The notes: generated from the sequence alone by a model not told the origin. A stretch of DNA of 64,000 bases from Streptomyces bauhiniae (GCF_004784475.1 NZ_SRRT01000004.1:496001-560000); one strand, 5' to 3'. Counted from the stretch's first letter, positions 47,103-56,500 are shown. Translations and numbers: made by a program.

Positions 47103-49145
47103 TCACTCCTTCGGCCCGTCCTTCGGCCGCTCGGCCGGTCCACGCCGCACCGCGCCCGGCGCGCTCCACTCCTGCCTGCGGCGGGCCCGGTCGCGGGCCA
47201 CCTGGGAGGACTCGAGCTGGTAGGGCACCGAGGTGACCATCACACCGGGCGTGAACAGCAGCCGGCCCTTGAGCCGCAGCGCGCTCTGGTTGTGCAGCAG
47301 ATGCTCGTACCAGTGACCGACCACGTACTCCGGGATGATCACCGACACCGCGTCGCGCGGGGACTCCTTGCGGAGGTTCTTGACGTACTCGATGATCGGC
47401 CGCGTGATCTCGCGGTAGGGCGAGTCCAGCACCTTCAGCGGTACGTCGATCCCACGCCGCTCCCACTCCTCGCGCAGCGCCTTGGTCTCCGCCGGGTCGA
47501 CGTTGACGGTGAGCGCCTCCAGGGTGTCGGAGCGCATCAGCTTGGCGTAGGCCAGGGCGCGCAGCGTGGGGCGGTGGATCTTGGAGACCAGCACCAGCGA
47601 GTGCACCCGCGAGGGCCGCACGCTGTCGTCGTGAGGGGCGTCCACGGCGGAGATCTCGTCCGCGACCCGGTCGTAGTGCTTACGGATCGCGGTCATCGTC
47701 ACGTAGAAGATGCACATGCCCAGCAGGGCGACCCAGGCGCCGTGGGTGAACTTGGTGACCAGGACGACGACCAGCACCAGGCCGGTGAAGAAGGCACCGA
47801 AGGCGTTGATCGCGCGGGAGCGGACCATGTGGCGGCGCTTGAGCGGGTCCTTCTCTGCGGCGAGGTGCCGGTTCCAGTGCCGGACCATGCCGGTCTGGCT
47901 GAGCGTGAAGGACACGAACACACCGACGATGTAGAGCTGGATCAGCCGCGTCGAGTCGGCGCCGTAGATCACCACCAGCAGCATCGCCGTACCGGACAGC
48001 AGCACGATGCCGTTGGAGAACGCCAGGCGGTCGCCGCGGGTGTGCAACTGGCGGGGCAGATAGCGGTCCTGCGCCAGGATCGAGCCGAGCAGCGGGAAGC
48101 CGTTGTACGCCGTGTTCGCCGCGAGGAAGAGGACCAGCGCGGTCGCCGCGGCGAGCACGATGAACAGGAAGCTGCCCTTGCCGAACACCGCCTCGGCGAC
48201 CTGGGAGATCACCGGGTTCTGGACGTAGCCGGAGCCGATGGGCACGCCGTCGCGCAGCAGGTCGGTGGCCGGGTACTCGGCCATGCGGACCTTGGTGGTC
48301 ATGGCGAGCGCGATGATGCCGCAGAACATGGTGACGGCGAGCAGGCCCATCATGGCGAGCGTGGTCGCCGCGTTCTTCGACTTGGGCTTGCGGAAGGCGG
48401 GGACGCCGTTGGAGATGGCCTCCACGCCGGTGAGCGCGGCACAGCCGGAGGAGAAGGCCCGCAGCAGCAGGAAGACCAGCGCGAAGCCCGCGAGGCCCTG
48501 GTGCTCGGCCCGGATGTGGAAGCCGGCCGTGGGCGCGCGCATCGTGTCCCCGAGGACCAGCCCGCGGAAGGCGCCCCATGCGATCATGATGAAGACGCCG
48601 CCGACGAACACATAGGTCGGGATGGCGAAGAGCTTGCCCGACTCCTTCACCCCGCGCAGGTTCATCAGCGTCAGCAGGACGATCACCGTGCAGGCGCACA
48701 GCACCTTGTGCTCGACCACGAAGGGCACCGCCGAGCCGAGGTTCTCGATGCCGGAGGCGATGGACACGGCCACGGTGAGGACGTAGTCGACCAGCAGGGC
48801 GCTGGCGACGGTCAGTCCGGCGCGGGGGCCGAGGTTGGTGGTGGCCACCTCGTAGTCGCCGCCACCGCTGGGGTAGGCGTGCACGTTCTGCCGGTAGGAG
48901 GCGACCACCGTGAACATCAGCACGACGACCGCGACGGCGATCCAGGGGCTGAAGTGATACGCCGACACGCCCGCGATGGACAGGACCAGCAGAACCTCCC
49001 CCGGCGCGTAGGCGACGGAGGACAGCGGGTCGGAGGCGAAGACGGGGAGGGCGATGCGCTTCGGCAGGAGCGTCTCGCCCAGCCGATCACTGCGCAGTGC
49101 GCGCCCGATCAGAATCCGTTTGGGCACGTCGGTCAGTTTGGACAC
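47103..49145 (-). CDS. APC/KUP-superfamily transporter, KimA-like (potassium uptake)
   Basis: A protein of 680 aa from GTG 49145. It has 12 membrane segments followed by a cytosolic domain of about 190 residues with a USP/NMB-like pattern. ASDPLSSVAYAPGEVLLVL, SYRQNVHAYPSGGGDYEV and LLVDYVLTVAVSIASGIENL closely parallel Bacillus KimA as I recall it, a high-affinity K+/H+ symporter. Two RCK/TrkA genes are divergent and adjacent, and KdpDE is nearby, which supports potassium over amino acids. Databases often call it an amino acid permease. Positional counterpart of Rv2690c. Confidence 0.85.
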   Translation of the reverse strand: MSKLTDVPKRILIGRALRSDRLGETLLPKRIALPVFASDPLSSVAYAPGEVLLVLSIAGVSAYHFSPWIAVAVVVLMFTVVASYRQNVHAYPSGGGDYEVATTNLGPRAGLTVASALLVDYVLTVAVSIASGIENLGSAVPFVVEHKVLCACTVIVLLTLMNLRGVKESGKLFAIPTYVFVGGVFIMIAWGAFRGLVLGDTMRAPTAGFHIRAEHQGLAGFALVFLLLRAFSSGCAALTGVEAISNGVPAFRKPKSKNAATTLAMMGLLAVTMFCGIIALAMTTKVRMAEYPATDLLRDGVPIGSGYVQNPVISQVAEAVFGKGSFLFIVLAAATALVLFLAANTAYNGFPLLGSILAQDRYLPRQLHTRGDRLAFSNGIVLLSGTAMLLVVIYGADSTRLIQLYIVGVFVSFTLSQTGMVRHWNRHLAAEKDPLKRRHMVRSRAINAFGAFFTGLVLVVVLVTKFTHGAWVALLGMCIFYVTMTAIRKHYDRVADEISAVDAPHDDSVRPSRVHSLVLVSKIHRPTLRALAYAKLMRSDTLEALTVNVDPAETKALREEWERRGIDVPLKVLDSPYREITRPIIEYVKNLRKESPRDAVSVIIPEYVVGHWYEHLLHNQSALRLKGRLLFTPGVMVTSVPYQLESSQVARDRARRRQEWSAPGAVRRGPAERPKDGPKE

Positions 49146-49305
49146 GAGAGAGGATCGTAAGGCTTCGAACAGGCGGGCGCGCAACCGGTGGCCGCGTTCT
49201 GCCTCACGAGTGAAATCGGGGGCGCCCGGAAGTGGGGTGTGCGGGGTGCGTGCGCCCCCGTGCCTAGATGACTGCTCCGGCCCGTCGTCGCACTTCGGAG
49301 GTCCC

Positions 49306-49440
49306 ATGCCCGCCGCCGCCGAGCTGCTCGGAGCCGTGCTCGCCCTGGCCGGTCTCGCCGTCCTCACCGGGTGCAGCGTGCGCAGCATCACTCGGCGCCG
49401 CCCTCCGTCCGTGACCGGGGTCACGGAACAACGCAGATGA
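49306..49440 (+). CDS. Very small membrane or lipoprotein-like protein
   Basis: A protein of 44 aa; ATG 49306 with GGAGG at the right distance. One hydrophobic helix (LLGAVLALAGLAVLTGC) ends with a lipobox-like LTGC, then a basic tail. It lies between the KimA-like and TrkA genes. The function is unknown; the strong ribosome site supports translation. Confidence 0.55.
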   Translation: MPAAAELLGAVLALAGLAVLTGCSVRSITRRRPPSVTGVTEQRR

Positions 49441-49553
49441 GCGCCGTCACGGTGGGTTGACGGCGAGTGGAACGAAGCACGCGTGTGCAGCTTTGGGCCC
49501 CGGTCTGAGACCCTGATGCCGAGCAGCAACTTTTGGACACCGGAAGGACGGTC

Positions 49554-50225
49554 GTGCACATCGTCATCATGGGCTGCGGCAGAGTGGGTTCCGCTCTCGC
49601 CCAGACCCTGGAGCAACAGGGACACACGGTCGCCGTGATCGACCGGGACCCCACCGCCTTCCGCAGGCTGGGGCCGGGATTCGGCGGCCGCCGGGTCACC
49701 GGTGTCGGCTTCGACCAGGACACCCTCCGCGAGGCGGGCATCGAGGAGGCGGGCGCCTTCGCCGCCGTCTCCAGCGGTGACAACTCCAACATCATCTCCG
49801 CCCGGGTGGCCCGCGAGATGTTCGGCGTGGAGAACGTGGCCGCCCGGATCTACGACCCCCGCCGGGCCGAGGTGTACCAGCGCCTGGGCATCCCGACCGT
49901 CGCCACGGTCCGCTGGACCGCCGACCAGATGCTGCGCCGGCTGCTGCCCTCGGGCGCGGAGCCGCTGTGGCGCGATCCCACCGGCGGGGTCCAGCTCGCC
50001 GAGGTGCACGCCTCCGCGAAGTGGGTCGGCCACAAGATCAGCAAGCTCCAGGAGGAGACGGGCGTCCGCGTGGCGTTCCTGACCCGGCTGGGCGAGGCCG
50101 TGCTGCCCACCTCGCAGACGGTCCTCCAGGAGGGCGACCTGGTGCATGTGATGATGCGGACGGACGAGGTCCAGAAGGTCGAGGCCGCGTTCGCCGACGG
50201 CCCCGAAGAGGAGGGCGGTCACTGA
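49554..50225 (+). CDS. TrkA-type potassium channel/transporter subunit (CeoB-like)
   Basis: A protein of 223 aa; GTG 49554 after GGAAGGA. The N-terminal RCK/TrkA-N Rossmann domain (VHIVIMGCGRVGSALAQTLE, IDRDPTAF) binds NAD(H) or nucleotide. A C-terminal TrkA-C domain follows (SKLQEETGVRVAFLTRLGEA, LQEGDLVHVMM). It gates a potassium transporter, probably the divergent KimA-like protein. Counterpart of Rv2691/ceoB. The stop overlaps the next ATG by one base. Confidence 0.93.
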   Translation: MHIVIMGCGRVGSALAQTLEQQGHTVAVIDRDPTAFRRLGPGFGGRRVTGVGFDQDTLREAGIEEAGAFAAVSSGDNSNIISARVAREMFGVENVAARIYDPRRAEVYQRLGIPTVATVRWTADQMLRRLLPSGAEPLWRDPTGGVQLAEVHASAKWVGHKISKLQEETGVRVAFLTRLGEAVLPTSQTVLQEGDLVHVMMRTDEVQKVEAAFADGPEEEGGH

Positions 50226-50896
50226 TGAGGGTCGCCATTGCCGGAGCCGGCGCGGTCGGCCGCTCGATCGCGGCGGAACTGCTGGAGAACGGCCACGAGG
50301 TCCTGCTGATCGACAAGGCGCCCACCGCCATCTCGGTGGAGCGGGTACCGCAGGCGGAGTGGCTGCTGGCCGACGCCTGTGAGATCACGGCCCTGGACGA
50401 GGCCGCGCTCCAGCGCTGCAACGTCGTGATCGCCGCGACCGGCGACGACAAGGTCAACCTGGTCGTCTCGCTGCTCGCCAAGACGGAGTACGGCGTCCCG
50501 CGCGTCGTCGCCCGGGTGAACAACCCCAAGAACGAGTGGCTCTTCAACGAGTCCTGGGGCGTGGACGTGGCCGTCTCCACGCCGCGTCTGATGTCCGCCC
50601 TGGTCGAGGAGGCGGTGAGCGTCGGCGACCTGGTCCGGCTGCTGCGCTTCAGCCACGGCGACGCCAACCTGGTCGAGCTGACCCTGCCGGAGGAGTCGGC
50701 GCTGGCCGGCACCCAGGTCGGGGACGTGGAGTGGCCCGAGGACACCAGCCTGGTCACCATCATCCGCGGCACCCGCGTGCTGACGCCGTCCAAGGAGGAC
50801 TCCCTGGAGGCGGGCGACGAACTCCTCTTCGTGGCCGCGCAGGCCCGCGAGGAGCAGTTGGAGGACCTGCTGTCGGTCCGCCGCGACAGCGCCTGA
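50225..50896 (+). CDS. TrkA-type potassium channel/transporter subunit (CeoC-like)
   Basis: A protein of 223 aa. The TrkA-N motif MRVAIAGAGAVGRSIAAELL with LIDKAPTA, and the TrkA-C domain (EESALAGTQVGDVEWPEDTS, LEAGDELLFVA). It is coupled to the preceding paralogue (TGATG), so the two probably form mixed rings. Counterpart of Rv2692/ceoC. A 46-bp perfect palindrome follows 8 bp after the stop. Confidence 0.93.
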   Translation: MRVAIAGAGAVGRSIAAELLENGHEVLLIDKAPTAISVERVPQAEWLLADACEITALDEAALQRCNVVIAATGDDKVNLVVSLLAKTEYGVPRVVARVNNPKNEWLFNESWGVDVAVSTPRLMSALVEEAVSVGDLVRLLRFSHGDANLVELTLPEESALAGTQVGDVEWPEDTSLVTIIRGTRVLTPSKEDSLEAGDELLFVAAQAREEQLEDLLSVRRDSA

Positions 50897-50904
50897 GGCC
50901 GGAC

Positions 50905-50950
50905 GTACGAAGAGAGCACCTACTGACGTCAGTAGGTGCTCTCTTCGTAC
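50905..50950. terminator. 46-bp perfect palindrome, bidirectional terminator
   Basis: The two 23-bp arms (50905-50927, 50928-50950) are exact reverse complements with no spacer. It lies between the convergent TrkA and DUF3159 genes and ends 8 bp from the DUF3159 stop. Confidence 0.85.
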
Positions 50951-50957
50951 AAGCTGG

Positions 50958-51764
50958 TTACGCGCCCCTGCGGTGCCGTCCCGCCGCGGGCTCGCCGTTC
51001 TCGGCGGCGGCGCCCGCACGCTCGGCCTTCGCCGCCTCCTCCGCCTTCTCGGCGGCCTCCATCTCGGCGAACACGTCGATCGGCGGCGGCGCCTTGGCGA
51101 GGAAGACCCAGGTGAGCCAGACCGCCAGCAGGAAGGGCGGGATCTTCAGGATGACCAGGACCCAGCCGAGCTGCGTGGTGTCGGCCCACCAGTAGAGCGG
51201 GAAGAGGATCGCGCACTTGGCGAGCAGGATCAGGCCCCAGGCCCAACTGGCCTTGGTGTACGCCTTTTTGCGGCCGGGATTGCGGGTGCGCCAGGAGAGG
51301 TTCTCCTTGAACACCGGCCCCAGCATCAGCCCGATCAGCGGCACCCCGGCGAGCGTCGTGATGATGTACGCCAGCGCCAGGCCCAGGGTGTAGAGCATGC
51401 CGGGCAGGTAGAAGTCCTTGGCGTTGCCCGTGAACATGGCGAACACGACACCGAAGGCGACCCCGAAGACACCGCTGAAGGCGTGCTTGACGGTGTCCTT
51501 GCGCAGCAGCCGGACCACCAGCATGACCACCGAGACCGCCAGCGCGGCGATCGCGGAGAGATGCAGGTCCTTGTTGATCGTGAAGATCGTGACGAAGATC
51601 AGGCCGGGCAGCACCGTCTCGACCATGCCGCGGATGCCGCCGAACGCCTCGAACAGCGCGGCCTCGGTGACCGTCCGCGAGTCGTGGACCTGGCCGTCGT
51701 CCTCACGGCGGCCGTCCGGCGGGCTCTGTCCGGCGTCTTGGGTCGGCTTGTCGAGGGACGTCAC
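50958..51764 (-). CDS. DUF3159 membrane protein
   Basis: A protein of 268 aa from GTG 51764. A polar N-terminus of about 45 residues is followed by FEAFGGIRGMVETVLPGLIF and about six hydrophobic segments, then an Ala/Glu-rich coiled tail. This matches DUF3159 (Rv2693c-type), conserved next to ceoB/ceoC in actinobacteria. It has an unknown function; the context suggests potassium or membrane homeostasis. It follows the OB-fold gene by 3 bp. Confidence 0.9.
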   Translation of the reverse strand: MTSLDKPTQDAGQSPPDGRREDDGQVHDSRTVTEAALFEAFGGIRGMVETVLPGLIFVTIFTINKDLHLSAIAALAVSVVMLVVRLLRKDTVKHAFSGVFGVAFGVVFAMFTGNAKDFYLPGMLYTLGLALAYIITTLAGVPLIGLMLGPVFKENLSWRTRNPGRKKAYTKASWAWGLILLAKCAILFPLYWWADTTQLGWVLVILKIPPFLLAVWLTWVFLAKAPPPIDVFAEMEAAEKAEEAAKAERAGAAAENGEPAAGRHRRGA

Positions 51765-51767
51765 CGG

Positions 51768-52166
51768 CTACTCCCGTCCGAGGGGTCGCAGTTCGTATTT
51801 CGGGTTGAACAGCACGCGGCGGCCCCGGCTCATCGAGATCCGGCCCGATGCGATCAGCTTGCGTCCCGGTTCGATGCCCGTGATGGAGCGCCTGCCGAGC
51901 CACACCACGTCCAGCGCGGCGGTGCCGTCGAACAACTCCGCCTCCAGCGCCGGGACTCCCGCCCGCGGTCGCAGGGTGACCGTGCGCAAGGTACCAGTTA
52001 CGGTGACGATCTGCCGGTCGTGGCAGTCGCCGATCCGGGTGCAGCCCGCGGTCTCGGCGTCCTCCCGCAGCTCCTCCGACTCCAGGTCCTCCTGCGAGGT
52101 GGAGAGCCGGTCCAGCATGCGGCGGAACCGGCCTGCCGGCTTTTCGGATCGAGGAACGCCACTCAT
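51768..52166 (-). CDS. OB-fold nucleic acid binding protein
   Basis: A protein of 132 aa; ATG 52166. One OB domain: RQIVTVTGTLRTVTLRPRAG, ALEAELFDGTAALDVVWLG, GRKLIASGRIS. It resembles Rv2694c and the DNA-binding OB domain of RecG/DnaE. The partner is unknown. Its pairing with DUF3159 is conserved, as in Mycobacterium. Confidence 0.9.
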   Translation of the reverse strand: MSGVPRSEKPAGRFRRMLDRLSTSQEDLESEELREDAETAGCTRIGDCHDRQIVTVTGTLRTVTLRPRAGVPALEAELFDGTAALDVVWLGRRSITGIEPGRKLIASGRISMSRGRRVLFNPKYELRPLGRE

Positions 52167-52230
52167 ATCTGAAGCGTACCGGGGTGTGCCCCCGAGGCCG
52201 TACTCCAGAGGGCCCTGTTCGAACACCGGT

Positions 52231-52917
52231 TCACTTCTCGAAGCGGTAGCCCATGCCGGGTTCGGTGATGAAGTGCCGGGGGTGGGCCGGGTCGGCCTCC
52301 AGCTTGCGGCGGAGCTGGGCCATGTAGACCCGCAGATAGTTGGTCTCGGTGCCGTAGGAGGGCCCCCAGACCTCCCGCAGCAACTGCTTCTGGCCGACCA
52401 GCCGGCCGGTGTTGCGGACCAGCACCTCCAGCAGATGCCACTCGGTCGGGGTGAGCCGTACGTCCCTGCCGCCCCGGTCGACCTTCTTCGCGGCCAGGTC
52501 GACGGTGAAGCCGTCCGTCTCCACGGTGGTCACCTCGTCCTCGCCCGGCCCGACCGGCTCGGCCCGGCGCACGGCGGCCCGCAGCCGGGCCAGCAGTTCG
52601 TCCATGCCGAAGGGCTTGGTGACGTAGTCGTCGGCGCCCGCGTCCAGCGCCTCGACCTTCTCGTCGGAGGAATGCCGGGCGGACAGCACCAGGATGGGCA
52701 CCCGCGTCCAGCCGCGCAGGCCCCGGATCACCTCGACGCCGTCCATGTCGGGCAGGCCGAGGTCCAGGACGATCACGTCGGGGTGGCGGGAGGCGGCGAG
52801 CTGGAGCGCGGTGCGGCCGTCGGGGGCCGAGTCGACGTCGTACGAGCGCGCCTTGAGGTTGATCACGAGGGCCCGCACGATCTGCGGTTCGTCGTCGACC
52901 ACCAGCACCCTGGTCAT
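52231..52917 (-). CDS. kdpE: KdpE response regulator
   Basis: A protein of 228 aa. The receiver domain has acidic residues DDE (8-10), phospho-acceptor Asp52 in VLDLGLPDMDG and Lys in KPFG. The OmpR-type winged helix ends with TNYLRVYMAQLRRKLE and EPGMGYRF, typical of KdpE. It overlaps kdpD (ATGA). It normally activates kdpFABC under low potassium; no kdpFABC is in this window. Confidence 0.95.
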   Translation of the reverse strand: MTRVLVVDDEPQIVRALVINLKARSYDVDSAPDGRTALQLAASRHPDVIVLDLGLPDMDGVEVIRGLRGWTRVPILVLSARHSSDEKVEALDAGADDYVTKPFGMDELLARLRAAVRRAEPVGPGEDEVTTVETDGFTVDLAAKKVDRGGRDVRLTPTEWHLLEVLVRNTGRLVGQKQLLREVWGPSYGTETNYLRVYMAQLRRKLEADPAHPRHFITEPGMGYRFEK

Positions 52918-55469
52918 TGCGGCTGCCTTTCCTGTTCTGCGGTGTCCTGCCCGGCGTCCGACGGCTCGGGGCGGGGCCGGGCGGCGCGGAGGCTGAGCAC
53001 CATGGTGAGTCCGCCGCCGGGGGTGTCCTCGGCGGTCAGGGTGCCGTCCATGGCCTCGGCGAAGCCTCGGGCCACCGCGAGGCCGAGTCCGACCCCGGCG
53101 CCGCGCGGGGCGTCGCCGTACCGCTGGAACGGCTCGAAGATACGGTCCTTCGCGTCGTCCGGCACGCCGGGCCCCCGGTCCACGACCCGCACCTCGACCC
53201 GGTCCACCAGGGCACTGGCGGAGACGGTGACGCGCTGGCCGGGCGGGCTGTACTTGACGGCGTTCTCCACCAGGTTGGCGACCGAGCGCTCCAGCAGGCC
53301 GGGGTCGACGGCGACCATGGGCAGCGTCTCGGGCACGTCCAGGCCGACGCTGTCCTCGGGGACGCCGACCAGCGCCATGGGGACCACTTCGTCCACGTCG
53401 ATCTCGCGGATCAGCGGGGTGACGGTGCCGGTCTGGAGGCGGGACATGTCGAGCAGGTTGCCCACCAGGTGGTCGAGCCGGTCGGCGCCCTCCTCGATGC
53501 CCTCCAGCAGCTCGGCCCGGTCCTCCTCGGACCAGGCCACGTCGTCGGAGCGCAGGGAGGAGACGGCGGCCTTGATCCCGGCGAGCGGGGTGCGCAGGTC
53601 GTGGCTGACGGCGGCGAGCAGGGCGGTGCGGATGCGGTTGCCCTCGGCGAGCGCGCCCGCCCGGTCGGCCTCGGCCTTGAGGCGGCGCCGGTCGAGCACG
53701 ACGGCGGCCTGCGCGGCGAAGGCGGCCAGCACCCGGCGGTCCTCGGCGGGCAGCACGCGGCCGGTGAGCGCGAGCGCCATGTGGTCGCCGACCGGCATGT
53801 CCACATCGGCGTCCTCGGGCCGCTCCAGCGGGGGTCCGACCCCGGCGCGCCCGGCGCAGGTCCAGGGTTCCAGGTCGCCCGCCCGTTCCAGCAGGGCGGC
53901 GGACTCCATGGCGAAGGTCTCCCGGACCCGTTCCAGCAGCGCCTCCAGGCTGGTCTCACCGCGCAGGACGTTGCCGGCGAGGAAGGAGAGGATCTCCGAC
54001 TCGGCGCGCAGCCGGGCCGCCTGGTGGGTGCGGCGGGCGGCGAGGTCGACCACGGAGGCGACCGCCATGCCGACGCCGAAGAAGATCGCGATGGCGACGA
54101 TGTTGCGCGGGTCGGAGACGGTCAGCCGGTGCAGGGGCGGGGTGTAGAAGAAGTTCAGCAGCAGGGAGCCCAGCGCGGCCGAGGCGAGCGCGGGCAGCAG
54201 TCCGCCGAGCAGGGCGGCCGCCACCGTGACGGCCAGGAACAGCAGCATGTCGTTGGCGAGGCCGAGGTCGACGGCGTTGAGCAGCAGCGCCAGCAGGGCC
54301 GGACCCGCGAGCGCCGTCGCCCAGCCCGCGACGATCCGGCCCCGGCCGAGCCGCGAGCCGCGCGCCACGGGCAGTCCGCGCCCCTTGGCGACCTCCTCAT
54401 GGGTGACGATGTGCACGTCGATGTCGGGTCCGGACTCGCGCGCGACGGTGGCGCCGACGCCGGGCCCGAAGACGTACTGCCAGGTCTTGCGGCGGGAGGA
54501 GCCGAGCACGATCTGGGTGGCGTTGACGCCGCGCGCGAAGGCCAGCAGGGCGGCGGGTATGTCGTCGCCGACCACGTGGTGGAAGGTGCCGCCGAGGTCC
54601 TCCACCAGGGTGCGCTGGAGGGCGAGTTCCTTCGGGGAGGCGGCGGTCAGGCCGTCGCTGCGGGCGATGTAGACCGCCAGCACCTCGCCGCCGGCGCCCT
54701 TCTCGGCGAGCCGGGCGGCGCGGCGGATCAGGGTGCGCCCCTCGGGTCCGCCGGTCAGGCCGACCACGATGCGCTCGCGGGAGCCCCAGATGCGGGAGAC
54801 CCGGTGCTCGCTGCGGTAGGCGTTCAGATGCTCGTCGACCCGGTCGGCCACCCACAGCAGGGCCAGCTCGCGCAGGGCGGTGAGGTTGCCGGGGCGGAAG
54901 TAGTTGGACAGGGCCGCGTCGACCTTGTCGGGCTGGTAGACGTTGCCGTGCGCCATGCGGCGGCGCAGGGCCTGCGGGGACATGTCGACCAGCTCGATCT
55001 GGTCGGCCCTGCGCACCACCTCGTCGGGCACCGTCTCGCGCTGGCGGACCCCGGTGATCGACTCGACCACGTCCCCGAGGGACTCCAGGTGCTGGATGTT
55101 GACGGTGGAGACGACATCGACGCCGGCGGCGAGGAGTTCCTCCACGTCCTGCCAGCGCTTGGTGTTGCGGGAGCCGGGGACGTTGGTGTGCGCGAGTTCG
55201 TCCACCAGGGCGACGGCGGGCGCCCGGCGCAGTACGGCGTCGACGTCCATCTCCTCGAACCAGGCGCCCCGGTGCTCCAGCCGGCGGCGCGGCACCTGCT
55301 CCAGGCCGTGCAGCAGCGTCTCGGTGCGGGGGCGGCCGTGGTGCTCGACGTACGCCACCACGCAGTCGGTGCCCCGCTCCAGGCGGCGGTGTGCCTCGGC
55401 GAGCATGGCGTAGGTCTTGCCCACACCCGGTGCCGCGCCGAGGTAGATCCGAAGCTTGCCGCGTGCCAT
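52914..55469 (-). CDS. kdpD: KdpD sensor histidine kinase
   Basis: A protein of 851 aa; ATG 55469. Order: KdpD N-domain with Walker A (GAAPGVGKTYAML) and VALVDELAHTNVPG; USP domain (VVGLTGGPEGRTLIRRAARL, IVLGSSRRKTW); four-helix membrane domain DUF4118 (about 390-490); GAF-like linker; HisKA with AVSHDLRTPLAGI; HATPase with NLVENAVKY and GVGLGLAVARG. It senses potassium limitation and phosphorylates KdpE. It has its own upstream non-coding region beyond a terminator and therefore a separate promoter. Confidence 0.96.
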   Translation of the reverse strand: MARGKLRIYLGAAPGVGKTYAMLAEAHRRLERGTDCVVAYVEHHGRPRTETLLHGLEQVPRRRLEHRGAWFEEMDVDAVLRRAPAVALVDELAHTNVPGSRNTKRWQDVEELLAAGVDVVSTVNIQHLESLGDVVESITGVRQRETVPDEVVRRADQIELVDMSPQALRRRMAHGNVYQPDKVDAALSNYFRPGNLTALRELALLWVADRVDEHLNAYRSEHRVSRIWGSRERIVVGLTGGPEGRTLIRRAARLAEKGAGGEVLAVYIARSDGLTAASPKELALQRTLVEDLGGTFHHVVGDDIPAALLAFARGVNATQIVLGSSRRKTWQYVFGPGVGATVARESGPDIDVHIVTHEEVAKGRGLPVARGSRLGRGRIVAGWATALAGPALLALLLNAVDLGLANDMLLFLAVTVAAALLGGLLPALASAALGSLLLNFFYTPPLHRLTVSDPRNIVAIAIFFGVGMAVASVVDLAARRTHQAARLRAESEILSFLAGNVLRGETSLEALLERVRETFAMESAALLERAGDLEPWTCAGRAGVGPPLERPEDADVDMPVGDHMALALTGRVLPAEDRRVLAAFAAQAAVVLDRRRLKAEADRAGALAEGNRIRTALLAAVSHDLRTPLAGIKAAVSSLRSDDVAWSEEDRAELLEGIEEGADRLDHLVGNLLDMSRLQTGTVTPLIREIDVDEVVPMALVGVPEDSVGLDVPETLPMVAVDPGLLERSVANLVENAVKYSPPGQRVTVSASALVDRVEVRVVDRGPGVPDDAKDRIFEPFQRYGDAPRGAGVGLGLAVARGFAEAMDGTLTAEDTPGGGLTMVLSLRAARPRPEPSDAGQDTAEQERQPQ

Positions 55470-55603
55470 GGCCCCATTGTCTTTCCGGTGACTGCCGTCT
55501 GCGCCGCGTCGACCTTACGGCGGGCGGTGCGGACAAAGCGGACGGGGGGCCGCGCGACGGGACGCTTTGACGCAACCCTGACGCCTCGGGCGCACGCACG
55601 CGC

Positions 55604-55635
55604 GAAGGGCCGTACCCCCGGGGGTACGGCCCTTC
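55604..55635. terminator. 32-bp perfect palindrome after DUF3710 gene
   Basis: Arms 55604-55619 and 55620-55635 are exact complements with no spacer. It lies 16 bp past the DUF3710 stop and separates the dut operon from kdpDE. Confidence 0.8.
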
Positions 55636-55651
55636 TGCTCGTGTCTCTCGC

Positions 55652-56413
55652 TCAGCGGACCTCGGTGATCTCCGGGCCGCGCTGGAGCTGGCCCATGCCG
55701 CCGGAGAAGCGGGAGCCCTCCTCCTGCTGGTCCTGCTGCTGGACGCCCTCGGGGACCATCTGGGCGTCGTTGGGCAGCTTGAGGACGATCGGGTCGCGGG
55801 GCGCCATCGGGCCCTCGCCGCGCACCACGACGGTGTCCCGGAAGATCTGCTCCAGCAGCCCGGCCGCCTGCGGCTGCACCGCGCCCTGGCCGGAGATCAC
55901 ACCGCGCAGGAACCAGCGCGGGCCGTCCACGCCGATGAACCGGACGACCTGGAAGCCGCCCGTGCCGTCGGGGAGCTGCACCGGCACCTGGGCCCGCAGC
56001 TCCCAGCCGAGCGGGCCCTCGACCTCGTCGACGATGCCGCCCTGCTGGGTGATGCCGCCCGCGATCTCGTCGCGGACCTCGCCCCAGATGCCCTCGCGCT
56101 TGGGAGCGGCGAACGCCTGGAGCTGGACGGCGCTGTCGCGCAGGACGACGGTCGCGGCGACGATCGCGTCACCGGCGACCTCGACCCGCAGTTCCATGCC
56201 GTCGACCCCGGGTACGAACAGACCGCCCAGGTCGACGCGGCCCTCGGCCGGGTCGCGCACCTCGGTGGAGTCCCAGGGTCCGTCGGGGCGCGGCTCGGGC
56301 TCGAGCCGTACCCGCGTCTGCTCTTCCGCCTCGGTGTCGACGCTGTCGACGACCTGCTCGGCCTCGCCGGCCGCGTCCTCGGCGGCACCCTTCTTGTTGC
56401 GACGTCCGAACAC
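55652..56413 (-). CDS. DUF3710 family protein
   Basis: A protein of 253 aa; GTG 56413 after GGAAGGA. It starts VFGRRNKKG, followed by an acidic stretch, then the conserved block DLGGLFVPGVDGMELRVEV and WELRAQVPVQL, VRFIGVDGPRWFLRGVISG. This is DUF3710 (Rv2696c-type), conserved beside dut in actinobacteria; the function is unknown. Confidence 0.92.
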   Translation of the reverse strand: MFGRRNKKGAAEDAAGEAEQVVDSVDTEAEEQTRVRLEPEPRPDGPWDSTEVRDPAEGRVDLGGLFVPGVDGMELRVEVAGDAIVAATVVLRDSAVQLQAFAAPKREGIWGEVRDEIAGGITQQGGIVDEVEGPLGWELRAQVPVQLPDGTGGFQVVRFIGVDGPRWFLRGVISGQGAVQPQAAGLLEQIFRDTVVVRGEGPMAPRDPIVLKLPNDAQMVPEGVQQQDQQEEGSRFSGGMGQLQRGPEITEVR

Positions 56414-56500
56414 GTCACTGTCCTTCCCGGTCGGATACGACCGAAGCGTATCGATTCCCACCCGCCCGGCCACCCGCGGCGGCCGGACCGTCGTGCCGCG

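Noticed and set aside
52231..55469. Complete Kdp potassium ATPase operon
   Set aside because: Only the two-component genes are present; neither side carries kdpF, A, B or C.
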